Notes under the pieces: model-generated
What the model saw: only the letters and a program-made list of their open reading frames with translations
Database searches by the model: none
What the model was told of the DNA's origin: nothing
Shown: positions 62,577-64,000 of the stretch, piece by piece
How positions within the stretch are numbered: position 1 is the first letter of the stretch
Layout: every line of letters begins with the position of its first letter
Program-made: the position numbers and the translations under genes
Assembly: GCA_000711775.1 (NCBI GenBank)
Contig: ARYC01000202.1
Location: 62,001-126,000, forward strand
From: Oxytricha trifallax
Taxonomy: Eukaryota; Ciliophora; Spirotrichea; Sporadotrichida; Oxytrichidae
DNA: 64,000 bases
Direction: 5' to 3'

Positions 62577-62755
62577 TTATTATTTTTTCCTGGCTTGATT
62601 CTTAATTTATTTTAACCCAAGTATTTTTTTTATTTTAACAATAGCAAATATCCAAAGACCCAAATATTTATTTGTTTAGTTTTTCTTTACTTCACACTTT
62701 CCTTTTAAATAATAATAATTTTATTGATAAAAATTTACTCAAATTTAGGCTTATA
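62577..62755. promoter_or_regulatory. Divergent promoter region between P and Q
   Basis: The 179 bp between two divergently transcribed members must hold both promoters. It is AT-rich; no box could be singled out. Confidence 0.35.
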
Positions 62756-64000
62756 ATGAAACACTTCAACGGAACTCCTTTCTTAAAAAACATATAAAAA
62801 TAATAAGAGCAATAAAGTCATAAAAAGAGAGGTAGACCCAAGAAAATCCTTCATGTTGAAAATTTATAGGCAAAAATTAAAGAAAATAATGTTACCATTT
62901 ATGATAAGTTGATGTAATAGTAAAATATTCAAGAAAATGATGCCAAAAATAATTTAATCACTCAAAATAATGGCTCAAGCTTTTCGTATAAGAAAAATGA
63001 TGAATAAGAGTAAGTGAATGAATTTGATAAAGAGTATCAAATGGAATTCGAGAGAAACAATATTAATCCAGAGGAGTTTAATAAATTTTAAGAAGAATGC
63101 AATGTATTTAATTTAGAAACCCTGACTGGATCCCAATCTAAAAACCAACTAAATTCAGATAATTTTCTAACTTAGGTTAAAGTAATTCCAACGAAAATGT
63201 CTAATAATTTTAGCACAGAATAAGGAATCTAAAAACCAAGCACTCAAAAGAATTAAAAGAAAGTATTATCAAAATCTATTGAATCTATGTAAAACACTAC
63301 AGTTAGCGATAGCATTTTGGATAATATACTGAAAAACTAAAGTCTACCCAAAAATTCATTTGAAAGAGCAAAACTTGTACTTCAAAATTGCAAATAGCTT
63401 AACTAAAAACTTGATAAAGTAAAATTAAAAGTGACAGATCTCATAAATTCAATCGATACTTCAGCAAGAAATATTATTCAGAATATGCAGCTTAAGTATC
63501 AAAAATTGAAAAATTAGCAGTAAAATTAATCTATAGACTTGTGGAATAATGGAGAAAGTTCAATAGTAACTTAATCTGCTCATGAAAACAATAAAATAAA
63601 AGGATCAATGCATGAATTTGATTAAAACTTAAACACTATGCTTAGCTCTCTTGAAAGATATGACCAATGCTTAGAGTAAATTCAGCTACTGAGGAAGTTC
63701 AAGTTTGAAGTAAATGTCAATATTGAAGCCAGTTTTAAAGAAATTGAGATGGACTAAAACATCAAATACTATAACAAAATTGTGTCTTAAGTTACAGAAA
63801 ACATTTACGCTCTTCAGAGTTTTGAGAATTAGACTATTGATTTAGTTAAATTCAATTATAACAATAACAGAAAATTCTCAAGTGAAGTGATAAAAACTTT
63901 CAAGCTCAATAAACACACGTATTCTACTATCACATAACATGGTGATAGGTATATATGTGATGATATAGTATTTCCATTTGACTCTAGCAAACCTGCACTG
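62756..64000 (+). CDS. Cluster family member Q with AT-hook, cut by right window edge
   Basis: Open from MKHFNGTPFLKNIQKQQEQ for 415 codons to the edge; the C-terminal domain continues outside. At about residue 25 there is a clear AT-hook, SHKKRGRPKKI, closer to the N-terminus than in G and J. A Q/N-rich region, a helical middle (DKVKLKVTDLINSID, RYDQCLEQIQLLRKF), KYYNKIVSQVTENIYAL and the signature QHGDRYICDDIVFP follow. No TGA was seen. The motif order identifies it as a family member although the beta-rich domain is not in the window. Confidence 0.83.

Noticed and set aside
1-64000. Reading the cluster as stop-riddled pseudogenes in the standard code
   Set aside because: TAA and TAG fall at Gln-compatible positions throughout, every intact frame ends at TGA, and ERCC1, the kinase and the DDE transposases read correctly only with reassigned TAA/TAG.
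1-64000. Scrambled or IES-interrupted macronuclear gene segments
   Set aside because: Full-length genes are contiguous, and I saw no pointer-type repeats splitting them; a comparison with the macronuclear genome would be needed to be certain.

Overview
The window is AT-rich (roughly three quarters A+T) DNA from a spirotrich ciliate germline (micronuclear) genome, most likely Oxytricha/Stylonychia-like. Three lines of evidence agree. Long reading frames stay open only if TAA and TAG are read as glutamine and TGA is the sole stop. A transposon at 40.5-44.6 kb is a telomere-bearing element (TBE) with C4A4-type telomeric repeats at its ends, a trinucleotide ANT target duplication and the three TBE genes. 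A second gene has tiny 40-nt GT-AG introns. With the ordinary genetic code almost nothing longer than 200 codons is visible, so a standard ORF caller misses the real content.

Read with the ciliate code, the window is dominated by one protein family that I do not recognise. There are 17 gene-scale copies (called members A to Q here) plus two decayed relics. A typical member is 480-705 residues long. The N-terminus is Q/N/S-rich and disordered, in several members with an AT-hook-like GRP motif (GRPPR, GRKPK, GRPKK). A helical, coiled-coil-like middle ends in a 'YDxL...LKRxNE..DI..LE' segment. The C-terminal part is about 270 residues, beta-rich and WD-propeller-like, and opens with a signature 'hydrophobic-[D/H]-x-[D/N]-R-h-[I/V]-x-[D/N]'. 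Members A-I (1-29.2 kb) all lie on the minus strand. J, K, L, M, N, O and Q (33.4-64 kb) lie on the plus strand, and P (60.5-62.6 kb) on the minus strand, divergent from Q. Twelve frames are open as read (C, E, F, G, H, J, K, M, N, O, P and Q, the last cut by the window edge). A, B, D and L carry one or two in-frame TGA codons. I is a frameshifted recent duplicate of H. There is no sign of the family being chopped into scrambled segments, so it looks like a tandem germline gene cluster, possibly germline-limited.

Set into the cluster are an ERCC1/Rad10-like DNA repair gene with three introns (49.3-50.8 kb) and an intact ISXO2/IS1595-type (Merlin-like) DDE transposase gene with a long C-terminal extension (51.2-52.7 kb). 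Mobile DNA includes the TBE (4,047 bp, two of its three genes frameshifted), a LINE-like insertion at 29.7-31.3 kb with a 17-bp target duplication, an (ATT)n tail and a single unfamiliar 474-residue ORF, and a tRNA-promoter SINE-like element at 45.6-46.1 kb. Telomere-like C4A4 tracts lie upstream of the duplicated pair H and I. The remaining spacers are very AT-rich and show no convincing gene.

All coordinates and translations were read by eye. Family relationships between members come from shared motifs, not from computed alignments.
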